Numbered from the stretch's first letter, positions 1 through 13,666 are shown. The stretch: 64,000 nucleotides of DNA from Paramecium sonneborni (GCA_905182985.1 CAJJDN010000068.1:147453-211452); one strand, 5' to 3'. Notes: generated by a model from the sequence alone, not told the origin. Program-made: numbers and translations.

Positions 1-785
1 TACAAAGATATTAATTTTATCATTAATCCTAACTTTAATTTTAAACATACTAAAATAAACTTCTATTCTACTTAAATGTCAATTGATAATAATGAATAAA
101 ATAAATCACCTAAATTTAGTAGGATGAAGGATTAATACAATATATAAAGAATTAAAGGAAATTATAAAGCTTAAAATAAACTTCCTAAATTAAATCCTAT
201 TCATGAGAAATAAAAAATTTTGTCAAAAACTTTTAGCACAAATTTTAAACTATGACATTTAAATTATAAATTTTTTTATAAACTATAATCAAAAACTTTT
301 TTTAATATTTTAATTAGCTTTATTCATAAAATTGATTTTTTACTTAAAATTTATGTTAATTCATTTTTAAGTAAATTCATTTAGATATTTACTTAATTAC
401 TTCTCTTAAGAATGTTAGAAAAATCTCTTCTTTTTTAATATTGTGTAAATCTTATCTCATCTATTAAAATTCAATTTTCAATTAAAATAATATTTTTTTA
501 AGGTATCATCTTTAACTAGAACAATTAGTATTATTTTTATGAATTATTTGGCTTAATTTAATTTAAATAATTTAATTTATTAATTTTAGTTCAAAAGAAT
601 AGAGAATTAATGATCTAAATATGCTTTTTTTTAATACTTGATTCATTTGATTTTCCTTTCTAAAAATTTGTCTTGTAATAAATTAATTGTTTAATAATAA
701 ATAAATAAATTGATTCTTGTATAACTAACTTTCTTAATAATATTAATCATGTTAAATATAAATATTAAAAATAATAATTTCATAA
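1..785. other. AT-rich stretch without a supported gene
   Basis: No open frame in the ciliate code with plausible codon use was found on either strand. The stretch is almost entirely A and T with short homopolymer runs. It ends at the stop codon of the minus-strand TVP23 gene, so the right part should hold its 3' UTR. No telomeric C4A2 or C3A3 repeat is visible, so this is not a chromosome end as given. Confidence 0.6.
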
Positions 786-1510
786 TCACTTCATAATCAT
801 TCCTACTATATTCATTCCCCCTTTTGCCATTTCCCTCTTTAATTATTATAATTTCTTTTTATGTTCTCCTCTACATTTGTAAAATCCTTATAAATTAATA
901 AGAGACAAAACGCAACATATTATTGGCAAAGGTAACTACATATTTATAAATAAATACCCATAAAATTTTGAGTCCAAAAAAGTCTCCAAGACACATGAGA
1001 CCCCAAAATAGTGTTCCATATACAAGACAAGACCAAAAGAAATATTTATCAACTCTATTTGATTATTCTTATGATTGGGTTTAAAACATCCATTTCTATT
1101 CACCTTTAAGATCCATTTCAATCCACCATCTTAATCCGATTAGTTTCTAACCTAGATAATTCTTAAGAAGTAAAAATTATGTCAACTATAGTAAAATAAC
1201 TAATGGATAAGCATGAATAACATCTTGTAACAGAATAAATGTTAATCCTGGTATAGAAGTTAATGCTAATGCAGCAACACAATAATACGGATGAGCTGCC
1301 TCAGTAATATCATATTCTTATATTAATAAATCTTTCTATGGAAAAATTATATAAAATAACTACATTAGCATTTTCAACTTCCTCTTCTTATTGAGTATTT
1401 TGATAAACAGTATCATATTTGTCAACTGTTAAATCTACATCAGGCTCTACATGCTCTGTTATCACTTTAGGTTATATGTTTATTTTAAAATCTAAGGAGT
1501 TAGATTCCAT
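786..1510 (-). CDS. TVP23: TVP23/FAM18-family Golgi membrane protein
   Basis: Small multi-pass membrane protein of about 224 residues. TVP23 proteins sit in the late Golgi/TGN and take part in vesicle traffic. The family signature GLRWW is present, followed by a W-F segment, further hydrophobic segments and the C-terminal INLQGFYKC, which matches the family ANLYGY-x-C end. The N-terminal 50 residues are acidic and polar. Two introns are inferred: 28 nt at 1336-1363 and 22 nt at 936-957. Removing the second is required to recover the conserved C-terminus, which is strong support for it. The start is the only in-frame ATG before the first membrane segment. The reading frame after splicing closes at TGA 786-788. 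Confidence 0.9.
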
Positions 1511-1822
1511 TAAAATATTTTATTTATATATATATTTCATTATTAATACAAATTTCTAATAAATATATATATATTGATAACATTGTCAGAAGATAATGAT
1601 TACACAAATAGTTTACCATCACTTATACCAATAAGCTTAATACACATATTTTAATAGAATAACTTCATTTTAAATATTATAAACATCTTTATTTATACTA
1701 TTTATTAATTTAATATTACTTTTAAACTTCTCAATCTTTGAGTTTAATAATTTACCTTTTAATTAGAATATGGTAAACCTATATAATTGAAATTTATAAA
1801 TTTGGTAAAATAAATATTATAA

Positions 1823-3364
1823 TCAAAACATCATCTGCTCACCAGATTTAGCTAAACTCTTTTTGTTCCATGTACTAATCACTACTTCTTGTTCTTCATT
1901 TGGAATTTCTGCTAATTTGAATTCCTATATTTACTCTCTTTTTAACATTCTTAGTTCTCTTTGAAATTGACTCTCTCCAACTATACTTAAATAATCTTAA
2001 CAATCAGCGAACTTTTTTTTTGGTTTATCTTTCAATTTCTAATGATACATTGATTCCAACTAGGTTGAATATAATTTTGATTTCGGAGATCCTTAATTAT
2101 TATAATTATCTTTTACCAGAAAGTTATTGTGACTTTAATTTTTACTCAGATATAACTGTTTCAACCTATTTAAAAGGATTCTCTACTAATTTTGCATTGA
2201 AATTTGATTAAATATCAGACAAAACAAATTATTCTTATTGATCCTATCTTTCTGCTTCAGTATCTGTAACAAATCTATTTGTTAATCTATTATCAAATCT
2301 TCTATCACTTTATTATTAATTTTTTTAGGTCAACAATGTAAATGGAGGTCTTGAATCTTTATGATCATACCATCTTAATTTCAAATACCAGTAACGACTA
2401 TTATTTTTTTCATCATCTCCTTTACATAATTCTAAAGCTTATACAATTTGATTTTTTTCTCTATATTAATCTGATCTAGCCATAATAGTTTCCTCAGGTT
2501 AACGAAAACAATTTGAGGCGACTTAAATATTAACATTCTCCCACAGAGTCTTTACAACTTCGTGTTTTTTTATTGATCTATCTTCTCTAGTGATTGCATT
2601 TCTTACATTTTAAGGTAATTTTCTTTCCTATTCTTCTAATTCTTTTTAACTTTATTTAATTCTTTTTTCTGTATCTCTCATTATTTATACTAAATCTCTT
2701 TTTTTGAAAACTTTCTAATCTCCTCTATTCTTTTTGGGTGTTTTTCTACTTTGTTATATTTTTTCATTAAATTAACTTGTTTTTAATGGTAACTATTCTT
2801 CTGTAGCAGATTCATCTGTAGCTCCGTTATTTATATTCTGATTTTTCTTTTTTTTTTAATCTTATTTTAACTTTTCTTAATGAATTTTAAGAAATTATTA
2901 ATATCCTACTACTGAGTATTTTATCAACTTATCTTATTTTTCATTTTCAAATCTAGGACCTCCTGTATAATCAATAAATTTTTTTCGTTCTTCATTTTCA
3001 GCCTCTAAAAAAATGTTTTAAATATACCTTAAAATATATTTTAGATTGAAGATTTTTAAGACATAGTTTATAATGGAGTTATTTATCCAGGTCTTAATAC
3101 TCTTTTTTTTTTTTTATCTTCTTCTAATTATTAATTATCACGAATAAATTTCTCTGTATTAAATCCTATTCCATACATTTACTTTTATAAGCTTTAAGAT
3201 TCTAAACTCTAAAAAGCAGAATGTTTTGTAGAGGTTGATTCTGAACCAATTTCTATAACCTAATCACTTTTGCTTAAACCTTTAGATTAAAATATTATTG
3301 GTTAAGATATGAACAATGTTTTCATCATTCTTTTAGGGTTTTTAGACTAATTAGGTAAATTCAT
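1823..3364 (-). CDS. Hypothetical Lys/Gln-rich coiled-coil protein
   Basis: About 497 residues, not recognised. The N-terminal 100 residues are Ser/Gln-rich and look disordered. They are followed by highly charged K/E/Q-rich segments likely to form coiled coil (around residues 130-240), then a more ordered region with WYLKLRWYDH and a charged C-terminal part ending near STWNKKS. Two introns are inferred: 23 nt at 3005-3027 and 25 nt at 2092-2116. Both are needed to keep the frame. A 13-A run near codon 75 is in frame as sequenced. Its length and composition would fit a cytoskeletal or ciliary structural protein, but no family motif supports that. Confidence 0.75.
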
Positions 3365-3620
3365 AAAAAATAAAATAAATATAAAATAAAAAAAAGTGGA
3401 TCACTTGATAAAAGTTTATTTTATAATTAAATATTTGGTTTATTTTTTCATAAAAACAAGCATGTCAACTAGATTAGTGATATAAATAACTTGATATAAA
3501 TTTAAATATTAGATATGACTTATAAAATAAAGAATTAACACTTAAATGAATCAGAAATATAATTTATTTGTATTTGAAATAAATAGAATTTTCACTAAAA
3601 ATAAAGTTAATTAATTAATA

Positions 3621-4338
3621 TCATTCATAATATTGAGTAGGATGCTTTCTAAAAGATATACGATTATCTCCAAATCTCGAATTTGATGTAGAAGGTTAAG
3701 TTATAGCTGTAGATAAGCTATTATAATTGGTAGTACAAGTTGACTTAGCTCTAGGCAATCTCAGTAATGGACATTTAGATTATGGTCTTTGTTCTGCTAC
3801 AGTGATCTCACGACTAAGGTTCATTAGTTTACTCAAAGGTTATAGTTTTTATTCATTTGGAATTAATTTGTCTTCAATTTATGATAAGAGTCTGCTTCTT
3901 TAACTTAAGTAATGAACCTAATTTAAAACTTTTGTAATATCCGTAGGAAAATAATTTTGAGGATTTTTTTCATTAGTTTTATTAATTAGTTTTTTGAGGA
4001 ATAATTTTGATTTTTCATTTAAAACACATTATTTGAATTATTCGGTTGTTATAAAGCGGCCACTTTTAGAATTGGCTTATTTAATATATGCTGTTAATTC
4101 TTATTCATTGATAATGATTCCATATTTGTTAAGAAGGGTAAGTAATTCATATTTTAAAATTTTACCATTTCCTTCCTAATCAAATTTAGCAAATAGTAAT
4201 GCTAATTCTTATTTATATTCCTGAATAGAATTAATTATATACTTCTTCCCTTGGATCTGTAATGTATTAACTATTGACAGATTTACGAAATCTTTAAAGA
4301 AGCCACTGTTTGACTGTATGAGTTCGTAATTTAAACAT
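3621..4338 (-). CDS. EF-hand domain protein
   Basis: About 231 residues with one clear EF-hand. The loop DQEGNGKILKYE at about residues 47-58 has Asp at position 1, Gly at 6, Ile at 8 and Glu at 12, as in calcium-binding loops. A second helix-loop-helix without a good calcium loop follows. The C-terminal 90 residues are basic, Ser/Thr/Arg-rich and probably disordered. One intron of 22 nt lies at 4221-4242. The gene is divergent from PIG-M with only 10 bp between the two start codons. No alternative Met exists before the EF-hand, so the start is firm. Likely a calcium-responsive adaptor; the partner is unknown. Confidence 0.8.
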
Positions 4339-4348
4339 TAATTAATTT
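4339..4348. promoter_or_regulatory. 10-bp divergent spacer between two start codons
   Basis: The ATG of the minus-strand EF-hand gene ends at 4338 and the ATG of the plus-strand PIG-M gene begins at 4349. All promoter and 5' UTR information for each gene must therefore lie partly inside the other gene. Both starts are the only usable Met codons of their proteins. Confidence 0.6.
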
Positions 4349-5538
4349 ATGAGTCCAAAAATTGCAATAATAATAGGTCTTTTAATAAGACTAGGATTAA
4401 TTGCTTATGCAGAAATATAAGATAAATATTTCAATTTGAAATATACAGACATAGATTATTCAGTATACTAATAATTTATATGTAGGTGTATTCTGATGGA
4501 GCATAATATGTTGTAGATGGAGGATCACCTTATGATAGACATACTTATAGATATTCACCTATATTAGCATATATATTAATACCAAATGTGTGGATATCAT
4601 CATTTGGAAAGATTCTTTTTAGTTTTGTTGACATGTTAGCTTGTATTTTTATGTAAAAAATGGTCAAATCTACTTTTCTAATGAATTTATGGATATTCAA
4701 TCCATTAACAATCTAAGTATCTACCAGAGGATCATCTGATACAATAATTGTGCTCTTAATTTATGCTATGTTGTATTTACTCAAGAAAGAGAAATATACT
4801 TGGGCTGCAATAATCTATGGTTTTATGGTACATTTACGTATCTATCCAATCATATATGCAATTCCATTGTATTTCTTTATTGATTCACATCAACCTAATA
4901 GAATGTAAAATAAATATTATAATTTTAGATATATGGGTATATTTAGTAAAAATAAAGTCAAGTTTGCTTTCATTTCAGGTGGATTATTCATTATCTTATT
5001 GATATTATTCCATTTTATTTATGAAGATTTCCTTTTCCAAACATATCTCTATCATTTCACAAGAAAAGATAATAGACATAATTTTTCACCTTATTTTTAT
5101 CAAATATATTTAAGCTTTTAATCAATCACAAGAATTTAAGCAACATTAACATTCTTGCCTTAATTTTTGATTGTTATTTTAGCAGGATTAAAGTATTATA
5201 GAGATTTACCATTTGCTATGCTTATTTAAACTCTTGGCTTTGTTGTTTTTAATAAAGTCTAAACAGCTCAATATTTTGTTTGGTGGATAGCTCTTATTCC
5301 ATTAGCACTTCAAAATACAAAAATGAATAATAAAGAAATATTGATGTTATCAATTATTTGGTTAATTTTAGAAATTCAATGGAATTTTGGATCCTATTAT
5401 CTTGAAATACAAGGATAAGATGTATTTACAATGATCTTTATTTAATGTATAATATTCTTCTTGTCAAATACATATTTGATGATCAAAATCATTGAAAATC
5501 GCAAACCAACTGAATTCTATAAAATTAAAATGGATTGA
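4349..5538 (+). CDS. PIGM: GPI mannosyltransferase I (PIG-M)
   Basis: Catalytic subunit of the ER enzyme that adds the first mannose (alpha-1,4) to the GPI anchor precursor, using dolichol-phosphate-mannose. About 388 residues, close to the family length. The signature YTDIDY near residue 37 carries the DxD motif proposed for catalysis. It is followed by the conserved [12 protein letters not shown] block, then many hydrophobic segments, including the RGSSDTI motif (family RGNADSI) and the HLRIYPIIY motif (family HMKIYPVTY). One 23-nt intron at 4463-4485 interrupts the sequence just after the DxD motif and is confirmed by the conserved sequence on both sides. Paramecium uses GPI anchors for its abundant surface antigens, so a full pathway is expected. 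Confidence 0.95.
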
Positions 5539-5589
5539 ATAACTCAAAATATCATATAAACGTCAATTATTTATATTTATTTAATTAAC

Positions 5590-6332
5590 TCAATCCAATA
5601 TATTACTTGGAGCTGTGTACTCTAATATTCTATTAAAATTCTATAAAAAGTCTCCATAACCCTCAGGAATTTACAAGTATTTAATTTAGATTAAATATTA
5701 AAGTAATAAGATATTTTTAAATCTAAAATAATGAGTAGGTGTAAGTTTATCTCTTTTCAATTAGAATATAGAAGATTAAGGTACATCTTTATTATCGTTA
5801 TAACTTTTAAACTTAATACCAACTTAATCATATTCTACTTTGAGATTGTTTGCATAACAATCATGAAGGGAAGAGGATGTTCTTTCAATTATAAAGTATG
5901 CTCCTCTAGAACATAATATTTCTATCAAATCATTTGAGTTGTATTTGATTGCATATTATAAAAATGTTTAATCTTAGAACTAATGCACAGGTTTGTTAAT
6001 ATCCTAAAGATTAAAATTTAATTTACTTTTCCAAATTCATCGCATAATAGTTTAAAACTCTCTAAATCGTTATTTAAAAAAGCAGTTGATAGTAAAGAAT
6101 ATTAAGATAGTGGATGTTCAAGCAAAAGATCTTTTTTATATAAATATTTCATTAATTCTTGATTGCTATATCTAACTGCATACATAGCTATTGTCCAATA
6201 ATTTGGAGCAACCAAACTTTGTATATAATCTCGATGATTCTCTATGAATTATATCAATTCTTAAGTTTTATTCTATTCAATTAAATTGAAAAGATAAGTT
6301 TTTAAGTTTTTTGGAGCAGAAATAAGACTCAT
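5590..6332 (-). CDS. Ankyrin-repeat-like protein
   Basis: About 239 residues. Helical pairs resembling ankyrin repeats occupy residues 10-140; the clearest is QTFLQYAIKYNSNDLIEILCSRGA, with the xLxxAIxxxxxDLIExLxxxGA pattern. The C-terminal part has no recognisable motif. One 23-nt intron at 6004-6026 is needed for frame. It converges with PIG-M (51 bp between stops) and is divergent from the large membrane protein gene (41 bp between starts). Function unknown; ankyrin repeats usually mediate protein binding. Confidence 0.75.
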
Positions 6333-6373
6333 TTCTGATTGGATAAATATAATATTGTGTATTAAATAAAATT

Positions 6374-9300
6374 ATGATTTCTTTATTCTTTTGTTTGATA
6401 TTTTAAGCATTCTCATATTTGAGTTTAGAATTAGGATAAACATATAATGAGTATCAAATTTAATCATAATTAGTGCTATAATACCTTGGTAAGGAGATTA
6501 AAATTACAAATATTATTAAATCGATATAAACAAGACATTTAAAGATAGAGATTTAGTAATAGTTGTGAAATAGCAATCTACTTTAGGAAACCCTGATATA
6601 TATATTTCTTCTTTTGAGAAATAGCCAAATAAATAAAATTATGAGATTTAATGTAATTCTTAAGGAATGGGTAATTAAATATATAAATGGTTTTAGATAT
6701 TTGTGTAATTCAATAACCCGAGATAAAGACATATTATTTGGGAATTTATTGTGAAGAATATTGTAGATATAATTTAAAAGCTGTTTATCAAGAGGAATTA
6801 ATGATGACGAATTGTAATTATGATAATCTGAATAATAGTTGATATTTTAGAGTTTAAGTTAAATAGTTCAAGTTGGACTGAAATAATTAGAATAAAAATA
6901 GACAAATTAATTTAAAATTCAATTAAACAAGATTAGAATTTAGAAGTGTAAGTATAAGTGAAAAATATCGAAATATTAGAAGAATCATTTCAATCTTTTA
7001 TAAATTAAGGATTGGAGAAGCCAACATAATAGATATATGATTACAGAGGAGAGGATACATATTCAGGAATTTAAAAGTTTAAGATAAATAAGATAAAATA
7101 AAATTAGACTTATACATTATTAGTAGAAGCATAATAAGGAGCAATTGTATAGATAAGAACAAGGACATATGGATAGAAAAAGTTTGTTAATGTAGGAGAC
7201 TCGTTAGAAGAGATAATTTAAGAAAATGAATTTGGATTTTATGTAGTGAACATTACGTCAGATTAAGAATTATTTTTATAAGGGACATTAATTTTGAATA
7301 TATAATTAATATCTTTTAAAGGATATACTGAAATGTATATCAATATGGATGAGAATCCAGCATATTTAGAAGATTATCATTGGAAATTGAAAGATGGAAC
7401 AACGAATGATTTAATGATTACAAATCAAGATTTGAATCGTTTAAATGCTAAAGGATTTTATGCATATATTGTTATATAGGCTAAAGAATCAAATGCTACA
7501 TTTGAATTAAAAACATAGATGTTGAATCCAGATTTTATGGTTATGGAATTGAATAAACCAGCGGTTAGTTAGATGAGCAAGTTGAAATTTCATTAAGAGA
7601 AATTTGTGATTGAAAGCAATAAAAGATAAACTGTAAGTGTTAGTCTTAGAAATATAAGAGGAGATGCAGACATTGTACTTAAATTATGTAAAGACTTTTG
7701 GAGTTGTAAATTTAGTTAAAAAGATTATAATTCAATAATTTCTAATGAATTTTATACTTATATTACTGAATAGTAATATTTATACTCTTTAAAGTAATAT
7801 CAGTTTTAAATATCATAGTCCTGGAAATGATGTGATTATATTTGATTATTTTCCAGAAAATTGTTATTATTATCTTAATGTTTATAGGTGCTTCTATGCT
7901 TTAATGATTATTCCTGGATAAAATAATACTGAAGATGAATTAACATTCTCTATTTTAATAACAACAAAACAAGATTCGATTATCTTAAAAGAAAATACAC
8001 CAATTAAATAATTTGTATTACATGAATTCTATAACTATTATAAATTTACAGTGAATGATGATGATTATATTAAAAGACTCTTTATCTAATTAACTCCTAT
8101 TTAAGGTCAACCAAAGATATTTTCATCAAAGAGTGAAATATATCCTACCAAAGAACAAAATGACAATTAAGGTATTTAGAATGTAATTACTTATGGAAGT
8201 AAAGATAATGGAGCAACATAAATTAAAGGAAATATTTATATTTGTGTCTATGGGGAAACAGCTAGTTCTTATATTATTACTGCTATTGTATTCAGAAAAT
8301 AAGAAGATTGGGGAACTATTGGAAAATATGCACACTAATATATTCAACTAATTGAAGGTTATCCATAAGAAATTACTACTAATTATTCATAAGATGTTTA
8401 ACTCTTCAAAATTGATCTAAGTGGATATAGTGATTAAGAATCAGTTAAAGTTTATATGAGAATTAATTCAGGGGAATTTATTATCTATGGATTTGATCAT
8501 CCAGAAATTGATATTAACAAAGCTTTTCTTAAAGGATCAAATTAATTATTACTCAATCAATACGACACTAGAATTCCCTAATTTTTATATGTAAGAGTCT
8601 AAACTAATTCTAACACTTCTTATTCTCTATATTCATATTCAATAAATTATAGAGTTAGATCTTAACCTATTGAATTAGTCTTAGGAGATAATTATTAAGG
8701 TTTTATTGAAAATTATGATAAACAATCCTTCTTTGTAAATATTTACAAAAAGGAAGACGTATTTATCAATCTACATGCTGAAAACATAGATCAATCTATT
8801 TTATCTGCTAATGTTTTTGTTTCAAATGATATCATAGAAATGAAATCTTAAAATATGATAATTACTGTTAATTAACTCCAATACGAAAAATGTCAAAAAA
8901 CTTAAGAAATTGTTTCATGTCAAATTGCTATTTATGTAGAATCAATTTAAGATACTTAATTTTCATTATTGATTTCAAAATCAAATTCAATTATAAAACT
9001 TTATAATGAAGAATCAATTACAAAAACATTAACAAATGATTACGATTATTTCACATTTTTATTAACTGAAGAAACAGAAATTGCAATATTTTCTATCACA
9101 GCAAATATTAGAATTTTAGTTAATATTGTAGAATTAGATTCACCAACTTTAGAACAATTTCCAACTAATGATAATAATTCATAATTCTAATCCCTAAATG
9201 ATTAAATTGAAATAGAAAGTAATGTCTTTATATCATTGGGTGAAATTCAAAAAGCAAATTGTGATCGTGTTCCTTGTTATGCTGCAGTTACATGTACTAT

Positions 9301-12300
9301 TGCAAATTCATCAAATAAAAATAATTAAGAATATACTATCATTCGAACTTCAGGAGCATTTAAATTATTTGAAGGTTTTGTTTATACTGGAAAAATTAAA
9401 AAAAATTAAATAAAATATTTCAAAGTTGATAATGTTAATGAAGCAATTGGTTTATAAATAATTGCTACTACATTAGGAAAAAAGAAAATCCTATTATTTG
9501 CAAGTATTAATTAAATGCCTACTTAACAAATTCATGATTTTACATCCAGTTTCAATATTGGAGACTTTTTAATAATTCCACCAAAAAAGGATTCTTTTTA
9601 AATTGTTACTTATTAGTATTTAATATTTTTATTATTCTAGTATTGGTGTTTAAGCTTATGAAGAATTATCGATATCAATTTAAGTGAAAATGGGAAATAC
9701 ACGTTTTTATCATATAAAAGTCTAAAGACCATTTCTAGTTAGTTTGCCAAAAGATTCAAAAACTTATTTAACATTTTATAATAATCATTAAACTGAATTT
9801 AGTATTTTAATAAGTTCTAATGTTTTAACTTAGTATTAAAAACCTAAAATACATATTAGAGCATATTAAATTAATCAATAATCAGAAGTGATGAATTCAA
9901 TACAAACAGAGTAATTTTTAATAATATATTCAGATATGACTGGAAAATGGATGACTACTATTTGGAAATCACAAGTGATTAATAGAATTACTGTTCCTAC
10001 TGTTATTATTTGATTTATATGGAAAACAATTATTAGGAAGTAGAGATCACAATCACAATAGCATTAAAAGAATTTCCGATATATTTATAGGATAATGTGG
10101 AGTTGAGAAATTAAATCAAAACTAATTAGTCTTAGCATTATATTTATTTTCCACTTTATATGAATGAATTTTATTTGAATGTAACTGTTTTTAAGGGTTA
10201 AATTTATTTATTTGATTAAAAAGATGGTTCAGATAATAATTATTCTCAATTGCGTCTTATTCTTAGTGATGAAGATGGAATATATGATTAGTTTAATTAA
10301 TAAATAGCTAGTCGTGAAGGAATTTATGCTAATCGAAGTTTATATATAAATCATGTCAATTTGTAAAATAATCTTTCCTTCTATAATTTAAAAGTATACT
10401 CTAATTTCACAAGTAAATCAATATATTAAGTTGAAATCATAAATAAATAANAGCATTTAAATTATTTGAAGGTTTTGTTTATACTGGAAAAATTAAAAAA
10501 AATTAAATAAAATATTTCAAAGTTGATAATGTTAATGAAGCAATTGGTTTATAAATAATTGCTACTACATTAGGAAAAAAGAAAATCCTATTATTTGCAA
10601 GTATTAATTAAATGCCTACTTAACAAATTCATGATTTTACATCCAGTTTCAATATTGGAGACTTTTTAATAATTCCACCAAAAAAGGATTCTTTTTAAAT
10701 TGTTACTTATTAGTATTTAATATTTTTATTATTCTAGTATTGGTGTTTAAGCTTATGAAGAATTATCGATATCAATTTAAGTGAAAATGGGAAATACACG
10801 TTTTTATCATATAAAAGTCTAAAGACCATTTCTAGTTAGTTTGCCAAAAGATTCAAAAACTTATTTAACATTTTATAATAATCATTAAACTGAATTTAGT
10901 ATTTTAATAAGTTCTAATGTTTTAACTTAGTATTAAAAACCTAAAATACATATTAGAGCATATTAAATTAATCAATAATCAGAAGTGATGAATTCAATAC
11001 AAACAGAGTAATTTTTAATAATATATTCAGATATGACTGGAAAATGGATGACTACTATTTGGAAATCACAAGTGATTAATAGAATTACTGTTCCTACTGT
11101 TATTATTTGATTTATATGGAAAACAATTATTAGGAAGTAGAGATCACAATCACAATAGCATTAAAAGAATTTCCGATATATTTATAGGATAATGTGGAGT
11201 TGAGAAATTAAATCAAAACTAATTAGTCTTAGCATTATATTTATTTTCCACTTTATATGAATGAATTTTATTTGAATGTAACTGTTTTTAAGGGTTAAAT
11301 TTATTTATTTGATTAAAAAGATGGTTCAGATAATAATTATTCTCAATTGCGTCTTATTCTTAGTGATGAAGATGGAATATATGATTAGTTTAATTAATAA
11401 ATAGCTAGTCGTGAAGGAATTTATGCTAATCGAAGTTTATATATAAATCATGTCAATTTGTAAAATAATCTTTCCTTCTATAATTTAAAAGTATACTCTA
11501 ATTTCACAAGTAAATCAATATATTAAGTTGAAATCATAAATAAATAATAAGCTATTGAATTAAAAGTAGGATAACCATAAAATTTTAGAATCGACTCATA
11601 AAATAAAATATAATTATTCTTTGTTATTCCATAAGGAACTAATGATTAAGATTATTATTCAATTACAATTGAAGTTCAATATCTCTTTAAATAAAGAAAT
11701 GTGCTTATGCCTGAATTCACATTAAAACAAGATAAATACAATAACCCTGATCTACTATCCAACTATCATGATTTTGTTAATGTTCAGATATCTGTTTTAT
11801 AAGAATTAGATAAATTAATTTATATCTAAATACCTAGTATACCAGGACTCTACTTTCTTACTTTGAATCCAAAAGATATTCTTCATTTATTTTACTCTAT
11901 AATTTTAGGTAATAGAGATTAAAACATCTTAACACCAAAATCATAAAGATTAGCCAGAACAAAAGTTGGTGAACAAAAAATATGGGAAATTCATATCGAG
12001 GAAATCTCTTAACTTTTTTTACAAATTTAATTATGTGGAGGAATAGTCAATGCATTTGGAAGTTCATCCAGAGATGAATTAATTAATGGATTTTATATGG
12101 ATAAAATAGAACATATAAAAAATAAATAATTGATTGGAACAATTCCTTCTATAAATCCTTAAATTTATTACTTAAATACTTAAACTATTAAAAGTACTAC
12201 ATAAAATGATTTGGTTTCATATATATTAAAAATTGACATTCTAAAAAATGATACAATTATACCTATTGATCATTTTTATCCAGGGGAAGATGGAGAATTT

Positions 12301-12913
12301 ACAATTATTAAAATTAATAATGAATTGCATTTTTAATACTCCCCTATTTAATTTTCTGAAAAGTCTAGTTAAGATTATTTATTAGAAAGTATCACTTATA
12401 CATTTTTATATTAAATATATAAATAAAATGATACTTCAATATTTGATAAATGTAATCAACACAAAAATTATAAATCATTTACATAACGAAGGATTGAACA
12501 TGACCCTACAAATCCACTTTAATATTAAATTAAAATAGAAGAAATTGATTTTGAAAAACTATTAACTACAATATAAGCCTCAGGTAATTAATATAATTAT
12601 TTTAGTAAATATAAGAACCAATAATTATGAGTAAATACAATTTACATACTATTATAAAGTAAAAACTCTAGAATTAAATACACTCTTATCCAATCATATT
12701 GAAGATGAAAAAACCAATGCTTATTTTATCATAATACTTGCGGTATTATTATTTATATTTTTCTTATTGGCTATGAGGTACCGAAATCTTAGATAAATGT
12801 AAATATTTTATTTATTTTATAGTGCTAAATTTGAAGCCTACACTGACAAACCTAATACTAAATTTGAAGAATCAATTGAAATGAATTTGGCAAATTATGC
12901 AAATATTAAGTGA
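6374..12913 (+). CDS. Giant type I membrane protein, interrupted by an assembly duplication
   Basis: After removal of one duplicated copy and the N (1097 nt), and of eight inferred introns, the model gives 1741 residues ending at TGA 12911-12913. An N-terminal signal peptide (LFCLIFQAFSYLSLE) is followed by about 1600 residues rich in aromatic and beta-forming sequence. Repeated blocks of the type YKYYQIDI...DLVIVV recall prepeptidase C-terminal-like beta sandwiches; this resemblance is loose. One transmembrane helix near residue 1690 (AYFIIILAVLLFIFFLLA) precedes a short acidic tail. Introns: 6451-6473, 6671-6696, 6814-6850 (37 nt, long for this genome), 7794-7818, 9616-9640, 10002-10036, 12584-12605, 12799-12822. 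Probably a cell-surface protein of unknown role. Confidence 0.75.
9355..11547. repeat. Direct repeat of 1096 bp separated by one N (assembly overlap)
   Basis: Bases 9355-10450 and 10452-11547 read identically wherever I compared them, and a single N lies at 10451. The unit lies inside the giant membrane protein gene. With both copies the frame is broken, because 1097 is not divisible by three. With one copy the frame continues unbroken. This points to two contigs sharing an end being joined without merging. Confidence 0.95.
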
Positions 12914-13055
12914 TTTCAAACTTCGTAAACTATATATATTATAACATTATTTAGTTATAAAAATATAAATAAATTAAACTAATTATTTGAATACAATAAT
13001 GTGTTTATACATTTAAATAATATATATAAAGGGTTTTAAATTAATAAAAATCTAA

Positions 13056-13265
13056 ATGAATCTGCAAATTTTCAATCAAATAACAATAGCTGCATCAAAG
13101 TTTTGGAAAAACGAACTTATTCCTTCAAATAAAATTGAAAAAGAAATATCTACTAAATGTGGTTGTCATGATATAGAGCCATCTTTGCTAGAAATTTCAA
13201 CAAAAAAAATTCAATCATATTTATTTTCTTAAGAAGAAGACATAAAGAAATGTGAAAATTCTTGA
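13056..13265 (+). CDS. Small hypothetical protein (69 aa)
   Basis: Single exon, ATG to TGA, 69 residues, with one TAA glutamine codon. It contains a CGC motif and several Lys/Glu residues, with no membrane segment. No family recognised. Codon use resembles neighbouring genes, but the short length means chance is possible. It lies 142 bp after the giant membrane protein gene. Confidence 0.5.
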
Positions 13266-13666
13266 TAAAATTTATTGATAATTTCAATTTGTTAACATAT
13301 ACATATAGCTATACATATACATATATTAACAATCAGCAAGAATAATTATTTTTTATTATATATAAATATAATAATATTATGTGAGATCAGAATTTGAAGA
13401 TGTGTAGAAAGTTTATAAAATAAATATTCTTATTAAATTAATTAAGTTGATTTAAATAAATAAAACTTGTTTTCTTGTTTGAAACCAACAGATAAATTAG
13501 TTGTTTTTTTTCATTAATTAAATTATAAGAGATGGTAAAATAAGAATAATAATGAATAATGAAGTATAAGGAAGACAATAAGAAATGAATGATTATAAAA
13601 TATAGATAATTGTGTTGATTATAAGAGTTATTTTAACATTCATATTCATTAAATTGATTACAAAAA
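13266..13666. other. AT-rich intergenic stretch
   Basis: About 400 bp between the small plus-strand gene and the stop of the minus-strand coiled-coil gene. Repeated short ATACATAT motifs lie near 13300-13325. No coding sequence is supported; frames are broken by TGA within a few codons. Confidence 0.5.

Noticed and set aside
1..120. Telomere or chromosome end
   Set aside because: No C4A2/C3A3 repeats at either end of the window.
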